Source of the DNA: an uncultured Hyphomonadaceae bacterium
GTDB taxonomy: Bacteria > Pseudomonadota > Alphaproteobacteria > Caulobacterales > Hyphomonadaceae
Direction: 5' to 3'
DNA: 64,000 nucleotides
Assembly: GCA_913057945.1 (NCBI GenBank)
Contig: CAJXOF010000005.1
Location: forward strand, 186,001 to 250,000
This document shows, one piece after another, positions 34,129-42,538 of the stretch (the first letter of the stretch is position 1; the number at the start of each line of letters is the position of its first letter). The translations under genes were made by a program, and so were the position numbers. Below the pieces are notes generated by a model, which was not told where the DNA came from, made no database searches, and saw only the letters and a list, made by a program, of their open reading frames with translations.

Positions 34129-35351
34129 GCGGCGGCCAGCCAGGCTTCGGCTTCCGTACGCAGCACTTCCTCTAGCGCTCCAGCTTCGGCGAACGCCTCG
34201 GCCACGAAGGCTTGTGTCAGCAGGGCGCGGGCCGTCTTTTCCGGCAGGCCGCGCTGGCGCATGTAGAACAATTGGTCATCATCAAGCGCGCCGCTCGTAT
34301 TGCCGTGCGCGCATTCGACATCGTCCGCATAGATCTCAAGCTCGGGCTTGGCAAAGACAACCGCGCCCTCTTCCAGCAGTAGCGCCTTGTGTTGCATGTC
34401 GGCGTCCGTGTACTGGCCTGCCGTGCGCGGGACAAAGAACTTGCCCTGGAATACGCCGGTGCCGCCATTCAGGACAGCGCCCTTGGTCAGCTGCCGCGTA
34501 ACACAGGAATTGGCCCCGTGACGCACATGGGTGGTAAAGTCCGCATGCAAATCCTTGCCGACAAGATAGGCGGCATTCAGCGTCGCCTTTGCACTCGCCT
34601 CCTGATGCGTCACACGCGTTTCGAGCCGCGCCAGCTTGGCACCAAAGGCGAGTGAGGTCTGCGTAAAGTGCGAATTCGAATCGAGATGGACGAGCGCCGT
34701 TGACGCAATCGCCTCTTCTGGCGTGCCGCGCTGATAGACCGTGCGGTTTACCGCGCTGCCTTTCTGGAGGGTAAATTCGATTACGGACGATGTCAGCCCC
34801 GCCCCACCCAGATGGCTCTCCGATACGGTGAGCGCCATATCGGGACGAACCATGACAACGACACGCGCGAAATTCGCTTCCCCTTCGCCGCTGAACTGGA
34901 AATGGAGACGCGGAAGCTCCTTCGAGGTGACTTCCAGCAACAAGGTTGCAGGCCTGGCCTTGCCACCAGACAGGGAGGCCGCCAGCGCACCCAGCGGCAC
35001 GTCTTCGGCCGCTCCCAGGGCCTGAGCCTCGTCTTTCTCGAAAACTTTCAGCCCGTCCGGAATATGGTCCGGCGGGAAATAGCCGTTTGGCGTGAACCGG
35101 AACACCAGTGCACCGGCATGCGGGATCGGATCCTGCGCGGGTGACGTGGAGGGACGGTCGAGACCTTGCAGGGCCGCCTTGAAGTCGGTCCATTTCCAGG
35201 CTTCCAGCCGGCGATGCGGCAGGCCCGTCCTGCAGAATGCCTCAAACAGCCGCTCGCGCCGGGAATCCTCCGGTTGCATGCCATAGCGCGCGACCAGCTC
35301 CAGCTCCGCCGTCGTCGGATTGGCAATCATGTCCCGCAGGGCTGTGGTCAC
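34125..35351 (-). CDS. sufD: Fe-S assembly scaffold subunit SufD
   Basis: A paralogue of SufB and a partner in the SufBC2D scaffold. 408 residues. Homology is seen in its C-terminal half: RQLTKGAVLNGGTGVFQGKFFVP, AGQYTDADMQHKALLLEEGAVVFAKPELEIYADDVECAHGNT (split), then FYMRQRGLPEKTARALL. The His in CAHGNTSG is the SufD ligand proposed for nascent cluster assembly. The start overlaps the sufC stop by 4 bases (ATGA). Confidence 0.95.
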   Translation of the reverse strand: MTTALRDMIANPTTAELELVARYGMQPEDSRRERLFEAFCRTGLPHRRLEAWKWTDFKAALQGLDRPSTSPAQDPIPHAGALVFRFTPNGYFPPDHIPDGLKVFEKDEAQALGAAEDVPLGALAASLSGGKARPATLLLEVTSKELPRLHFQFSGEGEANFARVVVMVRPDMALTVSESHLGGAGLTSSVIEFTLQKGSAVNRTVYQRGTPEEAIASTALVHLDSNSHFTQTSLAFGAKLARLETRVTHQEASAKATLNAAYLVGKDLHADFTTHVRHGANSCVTRQLTKGAVLNGGTGVFQGKFFVPRTAGQYTDADMQHKALLLEEGAVVFAKPELEIYADDVECAHGNTSGALDDDQLFYMRQRGLPEKTARALLTQAFVAEAFAEAGALEEVLRTEAEAWLAAA

Positions 35352-36118
35352 GCCACCTCCCCGAGGATGCCTTCATATCCTTCTTTTTCCAGCCGGTGCG
35401 CCAGCTCAGGTCCACCGGTTGCCACGATACGGCCCTTGGAGAGGACGTGCACCTTGTCGGGCTGGATATGGTCCAGCAGGCGCTGGTAGTGCGTGATGAC
35501 CAGCATGCCGCGATCTGGCGACCGCATGGCATTCACGCCGTCAGCCACGGTCTTGAGCGCATCAATGTCGAGGCCGGAATCGGTCTCGTCGAGAATCAGG
35601 AAATTCGGTTCCAGCATCATCATCTGGTAGATTTCGAGGCGCTTTTTCTCGCCGCCGGAGAAGCCGACATTGAGAGACCGTTTCAGCATTTCGGTGTCTA
35701 GCTTCAGCGCCTTGCCGATTTCGCGGGATTTCTTGATGAAGTCCGGCGCGGAGATCTCGTCCTCGCCGCGGGCCTTGCGCTGCGAGTTCATTGCTGCCCG
35801 CACGAACGTCATCACGGGAACACCCGGAATCTCCACCGGATACTGGAAAGACAGGAACAGGCCCTTGGCCGCCCGCTCTTCCGGATCCATGTCGAGAATA
35901 TCTTCGCCATTCAGCTTGGCGGAGCCGCCGGTGACTTCATAGCCGTCGCGGCCCGTCAGGACATAGGACAGGGTCGACTTGCCAGCGCCATTAGGCCCCA
36001 TGATCGCGTGGACCTCGCCTTTCGGCACTTCCAGTGACAGACCATTGATGATGGTCTTGGCGGCATCTTCTTCGCCGACAGTGGCGGTCAGGTTTTCAAT
36101 CTTCAACATGGTGCGCAT
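35348..36118 (-). CDS. sufC: Fe-S assembly ATPase SufC
   Basis: An ABC-type ATPase driving the SufB-SufD scaffold. 256 residues. Walker A GPNGAGKST (41-49), signature FSGGEKKRLEI and Walker B LILDETDSGLDID, all intact; the D-loop/H-loop (VITHYQRLL) is also seen. Start at 36118 with GGGGGCTT upstream; the ATG at 36109 is an alternative matching many homologues (MLKIENL). A gap of 112 bases separates it from the SnoaL-like gene. This gap has short complementary segments (CCTCC/GGAGG) and may carry an internal promoter or attenuator. Confidence 0.96.
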   Translation of the reverse strand: MRTMLKIENLTATVGEEDAAKTIINGLSLEVPKGEVHAIMGPNGAGKSTLSYVLTGRDGYEVTGGSAKLNGEDILDMDPEERAAKGLFLSFQYPVEIPGVPVMTFVRAAMNSQRKARGEDEISAPDFIKKSREIGKALKLDTEMLKRSLNVGFSGGEKKRLEIYQMMMLEPNFLILDETDSGLDIDALKTVADGVNAMRSPDRGMLVITHYQRLLDHIQPDKVHVLSKGRIVATGGPELAHRLEKEGYEGILGEVA

Positions 36119-36230
36119 GTAAGCCCCCTAGCCCGGTGCGAAAAGCCCCGGATGCAGGAAATGACGCGCTTAACCTCCGGAAACTGGGCTGGAGGCCTGA
36201 TTCCCGGCTTTTTGCCGTGTCTCTATGGGG

Positions 36231-36626
36231 TCAGGCGTCCCGTTGGGAGAGCATGTCGGATTCGCGGACAGACAGGGTTTCCGTCCAGAATGTCAGCGTT
36301 TCGCACTGACCCTGCGCATTCAGCTCCGCTTTGAGAATGCCACTTGTCCGGTGAGGCTCGTCAAGTGCCTCTATCTTGCCGCCAGCCGTCCAGTGGGCCC
36401 AGCCATCACCGATTCGGTCGATCTTGAACGACGTATCCACGATCCGGGCCCAGATTTCGGCGAAGGCCTCACTGATCTGGCCTGCCCCCTCGATTGGCTT
36501 GTTGAACGGCGTCTGGAAGAATTTTGCGTCCGCGCTGAACAGGGATTTCAGCAAGGCCACATCGCCGCCATCCTGCGCGCGGGCATAGGCATCGAGCCAG
36601 TCTGCGAATGCGTCCGGATCAGCCAA
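36231..36626 (-). CDS. SnoaL/NTF2-like protein inside the SUF operon
   Basis: 131 residues with the NTF2-like cone fold pattern: [40 protein letters not shown] (helices, then strand), [18 protein letters not shown], and C-terminal beta strands ending [10 protein letters not shown]. The WTET tail resembles SnoaL-like domains. Its start overlaps the sufB stop by 8 bases, so it is translationally coupled to sufB. Its place between sufB and sufC is unusual for SUF operons as known from E. coli or Bacillus. It may be an accessory protein, or a passenger; no catalytic residues can be assigned with confidence. Confidence 0.85.
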   Translation of the reverse strand: MADPDAFADWLDAYARAQDGGDVALLKSLFSADAKFFQTPFNKPIEGAGQISEAFAEIWARIVDTSFKIDRIGDGWAHWTAGGKIEALDEPHRTSGILKAELNAQGQCETLTFWTETLSVRESDMLSQRDA

Positions 36627-38181
36627 CGCTGCCCTCCAGGCTCACCTTGAGCAGGCTCTGGGCCTCGACCGCGAACTCCATGGGCAATTCCTGCAGCACT
36701 TCGCGGACAAAGCCGTTCACGAGCAAGGCGACGGCCTCTTCTTCACCAATCCCGCGCTGGCGGACATAGAACATCTGGTCATCAGATAGCTTGGTCGTCG
36801 TCGCCTCGTGTTCCAGTTGCGCATCAGCGCGGCGGTTCTCGACATAGGGCACGGTATGTGCGCCGCAGCGATCACCAATCAGCAGGCTGTCGCATTGGGT
36901 AAAGTTACGCGCCTTGTCGGCCTTGCGGTTGATCGAGACGAGACCTCGATAGGTGTTATTCGATTTGCCGGCCGAGATGCCCTTGGAGATGATCCGGCTG
37001 CGCGTGCGCTTGCCAAGATGGATCATCTTGGTGCCAGTATCGGCCTGCTGACGGCCATTGGTGACGGCGATGGAATAGAACTCGCCAACGCTGTCATCGC
37101 CGCGCAGGATGCAGCTCGGATATTTCCACGTCACGGCTGAACCCGTCTCGACCTGGGTCCAGCTGATCTTGGAGCGGTCGCCCCGGCAATCGCCGCGCTT
37201 GGTCACGAAATTGTAGATCCCGCCCTTGCCGTTCTCATCACCCGGCCACCAGTTCTGGACCGTTGAATACTTGATCTCGGCGTCTTCGAGCGCGACCAGT
37301 TCGACCACGGCAGCGTGAAGCTGGTTCTCGTCGCGCATAGGCGCAGTACAGCCTTCCAGATAGGAGACGTAGGCGCCTTCATCCGCAATGATGAGCGTGC
37401 GCTCGAACTGGCCGGTATTCTCGGCATTCATGCGGAAATAGGTCGACAGCTCCATCGGGCAGCGCACGCCCTTGGGCACATAAACAAATGTCCCGTCAGA
37501 GAAGACCGCGCTGTTCAGCGTCGCAAAGAAATTGTCCGATTGGGGCACCACCGTGCCGAGATATTTCTTCACCAGATCCGGATATTCGTGAACCGCTTCG
37601 GAAATCGACATGAAGATCACGCCGGCTTTTTCGAGCTCCTTGCGGAAGGTCGTGGCGACGGAGACAGAATCAAAGACCGCATCGACGGCCACGCGGGGCG
37701 TTTCGCGTGCGGTGGCTGCGGTTTCAGCCGCGCCTTCCACGCCCAGCAGAACTTCAGCTTCGCGCAATGGAATGCCGAGCTTCTCGTAGGTTTCGAGAAT
37801 TTCCTTCGGAACGTCATCGATCGACTCATACTTCGCGCCGGTCTTGGGCGCGGCGTAATAATAGTAATCTTGATAATTGATGGTCGGATAGTCGACCATC
37901 GCCCAGGTCGGCTCCTCCATGGTCAGCCAGCGCTTGTAAGCGGCCAGGCGCCATTCGAGCAGCCATTCCGGCTCGTTCTTCTTCGCCGAAATGAAGCGGA
38001 CAGTGTCTTCAGACAGCCCCTTCGGCGCCATGTCCATTTCGATATCGGTGATGAAGCCTGCGGAATAGTGCTCGGATTCGAGCGCCTTCGCGGCGTCGAC
38101 CGTACCCTGGGCGATGCTGTCCTTCACCTTCACTTCGGTGCAATCCTCGTCATGATCTTCCATACCGCCGCAGCAATCCAT
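36619..38181 (-). CDS. sufB: Fe-S assembly scaffold subunit SufB
   Basis: The core scaffold on which clusters are built with SufC and SufD. 520 residues. Seen: the [24 protein letters not shown] region, [41 protein letters not shown] and [23 protein letters not shown], with the conserved Cys/Glu region, ending [23 protein letters not shown]. The N-terminus [14 protein letters not shown] is unusually Cys-rich and acidic. The start at 38181 forms TAATG with the upstream iscS-like stop, so it is coupled; an ATG at 38163 is an alternative that would drop two Cys residues. Confidence 0.96.
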   Translation of the reverse strand: MDCCGGMEDHDEDCTEVKVKDSIAQGTVDAAKALESEHYSAGFITDIEMDMAPKGLSEDTVRFISAKKNEPEWLLEWRLAAYKRWLTMEEPTWAMVDYPTINYQDYYYYAAPKTGAKYESIDDVPKEILETYEKLGIPLREAEVLLGVEGAAETAATARETPRVAVDAVFDSVSVATTFRKELEKAGVIFMSISEAVHEYPDLVKKYLGTVVPQSDNFFATLNSAVFSDGTFVYVPKGVRCPMELSTYFRMNAENTGQFERTLIIADEGAYVSYLEGCTAPMRDENQLHAAVVELVALEDAEIKYSTVQNWWPGDENGKGGIYNFVTKRGDCRGDRSKISWTQVETGSAVTWKYPSCILRGDDSVGEFYSIAVTNGRQQADTGTKMIHLGKRTRSRIISKGISAGKSNNTYRGLVSINRKADKARNFTQCDSLLIGDRCGAHTVPYVENRRADAQLEHEATTTKLSDDQMFYVRQRGIGEEEAVALLVNGFVREVLQELPMEFAVEAQSLLKVSLEGSVG

Positions 38182-39326
38182 TATGCGGTTTCCTTCAATA
38201 CCGTGCGCCGGGCCGCTTCCAGCCAAGCGTCTGCCACGCCCTTAAAGTCTTCCGGCGTGCTGTTCCATCCAAAGCTGGTGCGGATTGCCGATTCCGCAAG
38301 GGCGTCAGATGCACCCATCGCCAACAATACGAGCGACCGTTTCACCTTGCCAGACGAACACGCAGACCCAGCGGAAATGCACACACCCGCCAGATCCATC
38401 GCCATGACCTGCGTTTCTGCCGCAAAGCCCGGCTTGGCAAAGTTTGACGTGCCCGCCAACCGCTCTGCAGCCTTGCCCATGATCGTGACGCCCGCCTCTC
38501 GTTCGAGACGCGTTTCCATATCATCGCGATATTTCGATAATATAGCATATTTCGGCAAATCTTTCACTGCGGCTTCTATCGCTGCACCAAACCCCGCCTG
38601 CGCGGCGACATTCTCCGTGCCCGAGCGCAGCCCTCGCTCCTGCCCTCCGCCGTGCGTGACGGCTTTCAAGGGCGCTCCGGCCCGGTGCCATAATGCCCCC
38701 GCGCCTTGCGGACCCCCAATCTTGTGGGCCGACAGGCTGAGATAGTCGACGCCCAGCATACCAACATTGACCGGGATCTTGCCGAGCCCCTGCACGGCAT
38801 CGCAAATCGTCAGGCCGCCGGCCTCGCGCACGATGCGGGCGGCTTCTGACACGGGCTGGATCACGCCCGTCTCATTGTTGGCGAGCATCAGGCAGAGCAC
38901 CGGCGTGCTGAATTTGTCATGATCCCAATCCGCCACCTGAGCCTGCAACTGGTCCAGGTCCAGGGTCCCGTCTGGCGTCACATACGCCGTCTGAACACGG
39001 GCACCGGAATATGCAGCAGCCTTGGTGACGGCCTCATGCTCAATCGCTGAGACAAGGAAGGTGCAATTTCCCTCCAACGCCACAACAACGCCATGAATTG
39101 CCAGATTGTCGGCTTCGGTGCCGCCGCCTGTCAGGATGATGTCTTCCGCGCGACTTCCGATTGCGCCCCCAATCGCCAGGCGGGCCCGCTCCAGTACGCC
39201 GCGCGCCGCCCTTCCGGACGTGTGGACGGATGACGGATTGGTCGCGCCCATGTCCCATACATCCAGCATGGCCTGGCGGGCTTCTGGCCTCAAAGGCGAG
39301 GTTGCATTGTGATCTGCATATATCAT
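38181..39326 (-). CDS. Cysteine desulfurase, IscS/NifS group I
   Basis: First gene of the SUF operon. 381 residues. Seen: [26 protein letters not shown], the PLP lysine in [12 protein letters not shown] (Lys202) and the catalytic flexible-loop Cys323 in [15 protein letters not shown], which mark a group I enzyme. Many alphaproteobacterial SUF operons carry this enzyme next to sufB in addition to sufS. The regulator gene (iscR/rirA-like) often found upstream is absent; an alpha/beta hydrolase is divergent instead. The 109-base gap holds an A/T-rich dyad. Confidence 0.95.
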   Translation of the reverse strand: MIYADHNATSPLRPEARQAMLDVWDMGATNPSSVHTSGRAARGVLERARLAIGGAIGSRAEDIILTGGGTEADNLAIHGVVVALEGNCTFLVSAIEHEAVTKAAAYSGARVQTAYVTPDGTLDLDQLQAQVADWDHDKFSTPVLCLMLANNETGVIQPVSEAARIVREAGGLTICDAVQGLGKIPVNVGMLGVDYLSLSAHKIGGPQGAGALWHRAGAPLKAVTHGGGQERGLRSGTENVAAQAGFGAAIEAAVKDLPKYAILSKYRDDMETRLEREAGVTIMGKAAERLAGTSNFAKPGFAAETQVMAMDLAGVCISAGSACSSGKVKRSLVLLAMGASDALAESAIRTSFGWNSTPEDFKGVADAWLEAARRTVLKETA

Positions 39327-39366
39327 GTGGGGGATATACTAACTTCCGGGCGTTTTTGCAGGTGTA

Positions 39367-39382
39367 GAAAAATTTGCTTTTC
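39367..39382. promoter_or_regulatory. Dyad in SUF operon promoter region
   Basis: GAAAA-N6-TTTTC (39367-39371 with 39378-39382) in the divergent gap between the SUF operon and the hydrolase gene, about 41-56 bases before the SUF start. It may be a site for an iron or Fe-S regulator (IscR, RirA, Irr are the candidates in this class), but it does not clearly match a published box. Confidence 0.3.
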
Positions 39383-39435
39383 ACAGCTCAAATGGCTTAT
39401 GACCGCGCCCTTCCCCTGTGACCAGCGAGTATGAC

Positions 39436-40113
39436 ATGGCAGAACTCATCATTCCGGGCCCTCAGGGCCGTATCGAAGCGCGTTACACCGAGCCGCCGCT
39501 TCCCGGCGCGCCGATTGCGCTGATCCTCCATCCCCACCCCAAAGCGGGCGGAACGATGCAGGATCCGATCTCCATTCTCCTCTACCAGATGTTCGAGCGT
39601 CATGGTTTCGGTGTGCTGCGCTACAATTCGCGCGGCGTCGGCCGCAGCCAGGGTCAGTACGATCAAGGCATTGGCGAACTGGAAGATGCGGCCTTCGTGC
39701 TCGATTACGTCGAAAACCTCGCCGAAAGCCCGCGCTTTGTCTGGTGTGCCGGCTACAGCTTTGGTGCATGGATCACGTTGCAGCTGCTGATGCGGCGCCC
39801 CGAGATCGATGGCTTCCTCGCCATCTCGCCCCCGGCGAACCATTATGACCTCTCCTTCCTCGCACCTTGCCCGGCATCTGGCCTGATCGTGTCCGGCGAT
39901 TCCGACTCGATCTCTTCACCTGAAGATGTCGAGCGCGCGCTGACCAAAGTACGCGTGCAGAAAGGCGAGCAGATCGACCGCACAACGATCAAAGGCGCCA
40001 ACCATTTCTATCAGGACCAGCGCGATGAACTGATCGGCCTGTGCGAAGACTACCTCCTGCAGCGCCTCGCAGCCGCAGAAGAAAAGCTCCGCCTCGAAGC
40101 CGAGGAAGACTAG
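39436..40113 (+). CDS. Alpha/beta hydrolase
   Basis: 225 residues, cytoplasmic. Seen: ALILHPHPKAGGTMQDPI (oxyanion HP/HG region), VLRYNSRGVGRSQG, nucleophile elbow GYSFG (Ser108 in CAGYSFGAW), Asp in SGDSDSISS and His in KGANHFYQDQ, so the triad is complete. It belongs to the small dienelactone-hydrolase/KANL3-like group often annotated as conserved hypothetical alpha/beta hydrolase; the substrate is unknown. The ATG at 39436 is preferred; a GTG at 39418 is possible. Its stop shares the palindrome CTAG with the convergent anmK stop. Confidence 0.88.
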   Translation: MAELIIPGPQGRIEARYTEPPLPGAPIALILHPHPKAGGTMQDPISILLYQMFERHGFGVLRYNSRGVGRSQGQYDQGIGELEDAAFVLDYVENLAESPRFVWCAGYSFGAWITLQLLMRRPEIDGFLAISPPANHYDLSFLAPCPASGLIVSGDSDSISSPEDVERALTKVRVQKGEQIDRTTIKGANHFYQDQRDELIGLCEDYLLQRLAAAEEKLRLEAEED

Positions 40114-41273
40114 GAAATCAGCTTCCCGCCCCGCATTGGGGCGGGAACGCCTGTTGTTGACGGCCAGCTGATCGGCAAGTTTCTCGCGGTTCGTGCTGCC
40201 AGGAAGGCAAACGCCTCCGCCTCAATCGAATCTCCCCGCCAGCCCACCGTTTCTGCTGCATGCACGTCGCACCCGGCCGCGCGTCTCAAAGCCTCCATCA
40301 GAACCGGATTGTGACGCCCGCCACCACACGCGATCATGCGTGCCGGGTATTCCGGCAGCTGGGATAACCCTGCCGCAACCGCACGTGCCGTGAACTCGGT
40401 CAGGGTCGCGGCGCCATCTTCGACAGACAAGCCGCGGACCATGCTGGCATTGAAATCATATCGGTCCAGAGATTTCGGAGGGGGCTGGTCGAACCAGTCA
40501 TGACCCATCAATTGGTCCAGAAGCCCTTCATGAACACGGCCCGCCGTAGCGAGACGCCCGCCAACATCATGCGTGCCAAGGCCATGCCCTTCGACCCATT
40601 CGTCGATGGGCCCATTGGCCGGCCCAGTGTCAAAGGCAACCAGCGCTCCGTCGCTCATTCGCGCCGTAATGTTGGCTACCCCGCCGAGATTGAGAACACA
40701 CGCCGCCTCATCGCCCAGCCGCTCCAATAGAGCGGCATGATAGGCGGGGGCCAGCGGCGCGCCCTGCCCGCCCGCAGCCACATCATCGGTCCGGAAATCA
40801 TATGCTAGCGTCACCCCCAGCGCGGCCTGCAGCGCGGGACCGTCAATCAGCTGCAGTGTTGCGCCGAATTGGTCGCCCTTTGGCGCGCGATGCAACACGG
40901 TCTGGCCATGTACCCCGGCAAGGCGCGGCATCGGCCCAGCCCAGCCTTCCAGCAACCTCTCCCATGTCGCCAGATGCGTGTGGGTGACCACCTCGCGCGC
41001 CTCAGTAAAGATCGTTTCCGGCTGTGGCCCGGTCCAGTTCCAGGCCCGCGCGGCATCGGTGGCGCGTTGCAGCACAGCGCGCTCTTCGGGCAAATATTTG
41101 CGCTCTGCCGTCGGTCCGAACTCCAGCACCTGCTCGCCATCGGTCAGGATCAGCGCGGCATCGACGGCGTCCAGCGACGTGCCCGACATGAAGCCCGCCA
41201 CCCAGTGTGGTTCATATTTTTCACTCGCGGAGTTCAAGATATCGACTTTCCATGTTACGCGCGGCAGCTTCAC
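40110..41273 (-). CDS. anmK: Anhydro-N-acetylmuramic acid kinase
   Basis: Phosphorylates and opens 1,6-anhydro-MurNAc to MurNAc-6-phosphate in peptidoglycan recycling. Up to 387 residues. Seen: GFMSGTSLDAVDAAL (phosphate loop), GVHGQTVLHRA, DFRTDDVAAGGQGAPLAPAYH, LNLGGVANIT, AFDTGPANGPID and ACGGGRHNPVLM, covering the whole family. The start is uncertain: the GTG at 41273 leaves only 14 bases to the divergent tyrS, so a later TTG near 41237 is also possible, which would leave room for a promoter. Its stop overlaps the hydrolase stop by 4 bases. Confidence 0.93.
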   Translation of the reverse strand: MKLPRVTWKVDILNSASEKYEPHWVAGFMSGTSLDAVDAALILTDGEQVLEFGPTAERKYLPEERAVLQRATDAARAWNWTGPQPETIFTEAREVVTHTHLATWERLLEGWAGPMPRLAGVHGQTVLHRAPKGDQFGATLQLIDGPALQAALGVTLAYDFRTDDVAAGGQGAPLAPAYHAALLERLGDEAACVLNLGGVANITARMSDGALVAFDTGPANGPIDEWVEGHGLGTHDVGGRLATAGRVHEGLLDQLMGHDWFDQPPPKSLDRYDFNASMVRGLSVEDGAATLTEFTARAVAAGLSQLPEYPARMIACGGGRHNPVLMEALRRAAGCDVHAAETVGWRGDSIEAEAFAFLAARTARNLPISWPSTTGVPAPMRGGKLIS

Positions 41274-41287
41274 GGAGACACGAGAAG

Positions 41288-42538
41288 ATGAGCGAATACA
41301 AGTCAGAATTCCTGAAAACCCTGTCAGAGCGCGGTTACCTGAAACAGGTCACGCATCCGGCAGAGGTGGACGCCTATTGCGCCAAGGGAATTCCCACAGG
41401 CTATATCGGCTTTGATGCGACGGCAGACAGCCTGCATGTCGGCTCTCTGCTCCAGATCATGATGCTGCGCCACCTCCAGAAAAGCGGCGGCAAGCCCATC
41501 GTCCTGATGGGTGGCGGCACAACCAAGGTGGGCGACCCGACCGACAAGGAAAAGTCGCGCCCCTTGCTGACGAACGAGCAGATCGCGGCCAACATGGAAG
41601 GCATCAAGAAGGCATTCCAGCCCTTCCTGACCTTCGGCGACGGCCCGACTGATGCCATCATGGTCAATAATGACGACTGGCTCGGCAAGCTCGGCTATCT
41701 CGAAATGCTGCGCGAAGTGGGTGTCCATTTCACCATCAACACAATGGTGAAGCAGGATACGGTTGCCCGCCGCCTTGCTGCCGAGCAGCCCTACACCTTC
41801 CTCGAATTCAATTACCTGCTGATGCAGTCTTACGACTTCCTCGAACTCTTCCGGCGGCATGAGTGCCGCATGCAGATCGGCGGCTCTGACCAATGGGGCA
41901 ACATCGTTGGCGGCGTGGACCTCGTTCACAAGGCCGCAAGCGGCGACGCCTTCGGTATCACTGCCCACCTCATCACGACCGCATCCGGCGGCAAGATGGG
42001 CAAGACCGCCGATGGTGCCGTCTGGCTCAATGCTGACCGCAAGAGCCCCTACGAATACTGGCAGTTCTGGCGCAACACCGAAGACGCAGATGTCGGCCGC
42101 TTCCTGCGTCTGTTCACGGAGCTTCCTCTGGACGAAATCACTCGCCTCGAAGCCCTTGAGGGCGCCGAGATCAACACCGCTAAGGTCGTCTTGGCCAATG
42201 AAGCCACCAAATTGCTGCATGGAGACGCCGCTGCCAAGGAATCCGAAGCTGCTGCAGCGGCTGTGTTCGCCGCAGGCGGGTCAGCGGATGCGTTGCCGAC
42301 CGTAGATGTCTCAGCCTCCGACCTTGAGGCAGGCATGCTGGTCGCGGCCGCGTTCACGGCGGCGGGCCTGACCGAGTCCAATGGCGCGGCTCGCCGCCTG
42401 ATCAAGCAAGGTGCGGCGAAGGTGAACGACGTGTCTGTGTCCGACCAGAATGCGGCCCTGTCAGCGGGAGACCTTGTCGACGGAACGATCAAGCTGTCGG
42501 CCGGCAAGAAACGTCACGCTCTGATCAAGGCCGTCTAG
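41288..42538 (+). CDS. tyrS: Tyrosyl-tRNA synthetase
   Basis: Charges tRNA-Tyr. 416 residues, class I. Seen: the HIGH-like HVGS at residues 50-53, YLLMQSYDFLELF and GGSDQWGNI for tyrosine/tRNA recognition, KMSKS-like KMGKT near 236, and a C-terminal S4 domain (GAARRLIKQGAAKVNDVSV) from about residue 350. The ATG at 41288 follows GAGAAG and begins the usual sequence (YKSEFLKTLSERGYL). It is head-to-head with anmK at 14 bases. Its stop shares CTAG with the AsmA-like gene. Confidence 0.97.
   Translation: MSEYKSEFLKTLSERGYLKQVTHPAEVDAYCAKGIPTGYIGFDATADSLHVGSLLQIMMLRHLQKSGGKPIVLMGGGTTKVGDPTDKEKSRPLLTNEQIAANMEGIKKAFQPFLTFGDGPTDAIMVNNDDWLGKLGYLEMLREVGVHFTINTMVKQDTVARRLAAEQPYTFLEFNYLLMQSYDFLELFRRHECRMQIGGSDQWGNIVGGVDLVHKAASGDAFGITAHLITTASGGKMGKTADGAVWLNADRKSPYEYWQFWRNTEDADVGRFLRLFTELPLDEITRLEALEGAEINTAKVVLANEATKLLHGDAAAKESEAAAAAVFAAGGSADALPTVDVSASDLEAGMLVAAAFTAAGLTESNGAARRLIKQGAAKVNDVSVSDQNAALSAGDLVDGTIKLSAGKKRHALIKAV

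Noticed and set aside
36141..36222. AAAAGCC and GGCTTTT pair in the SnoaL-sufC gap as a terminator
   Set aside because: The loop would be about 68 bases; too long for an intrinsic terminator.
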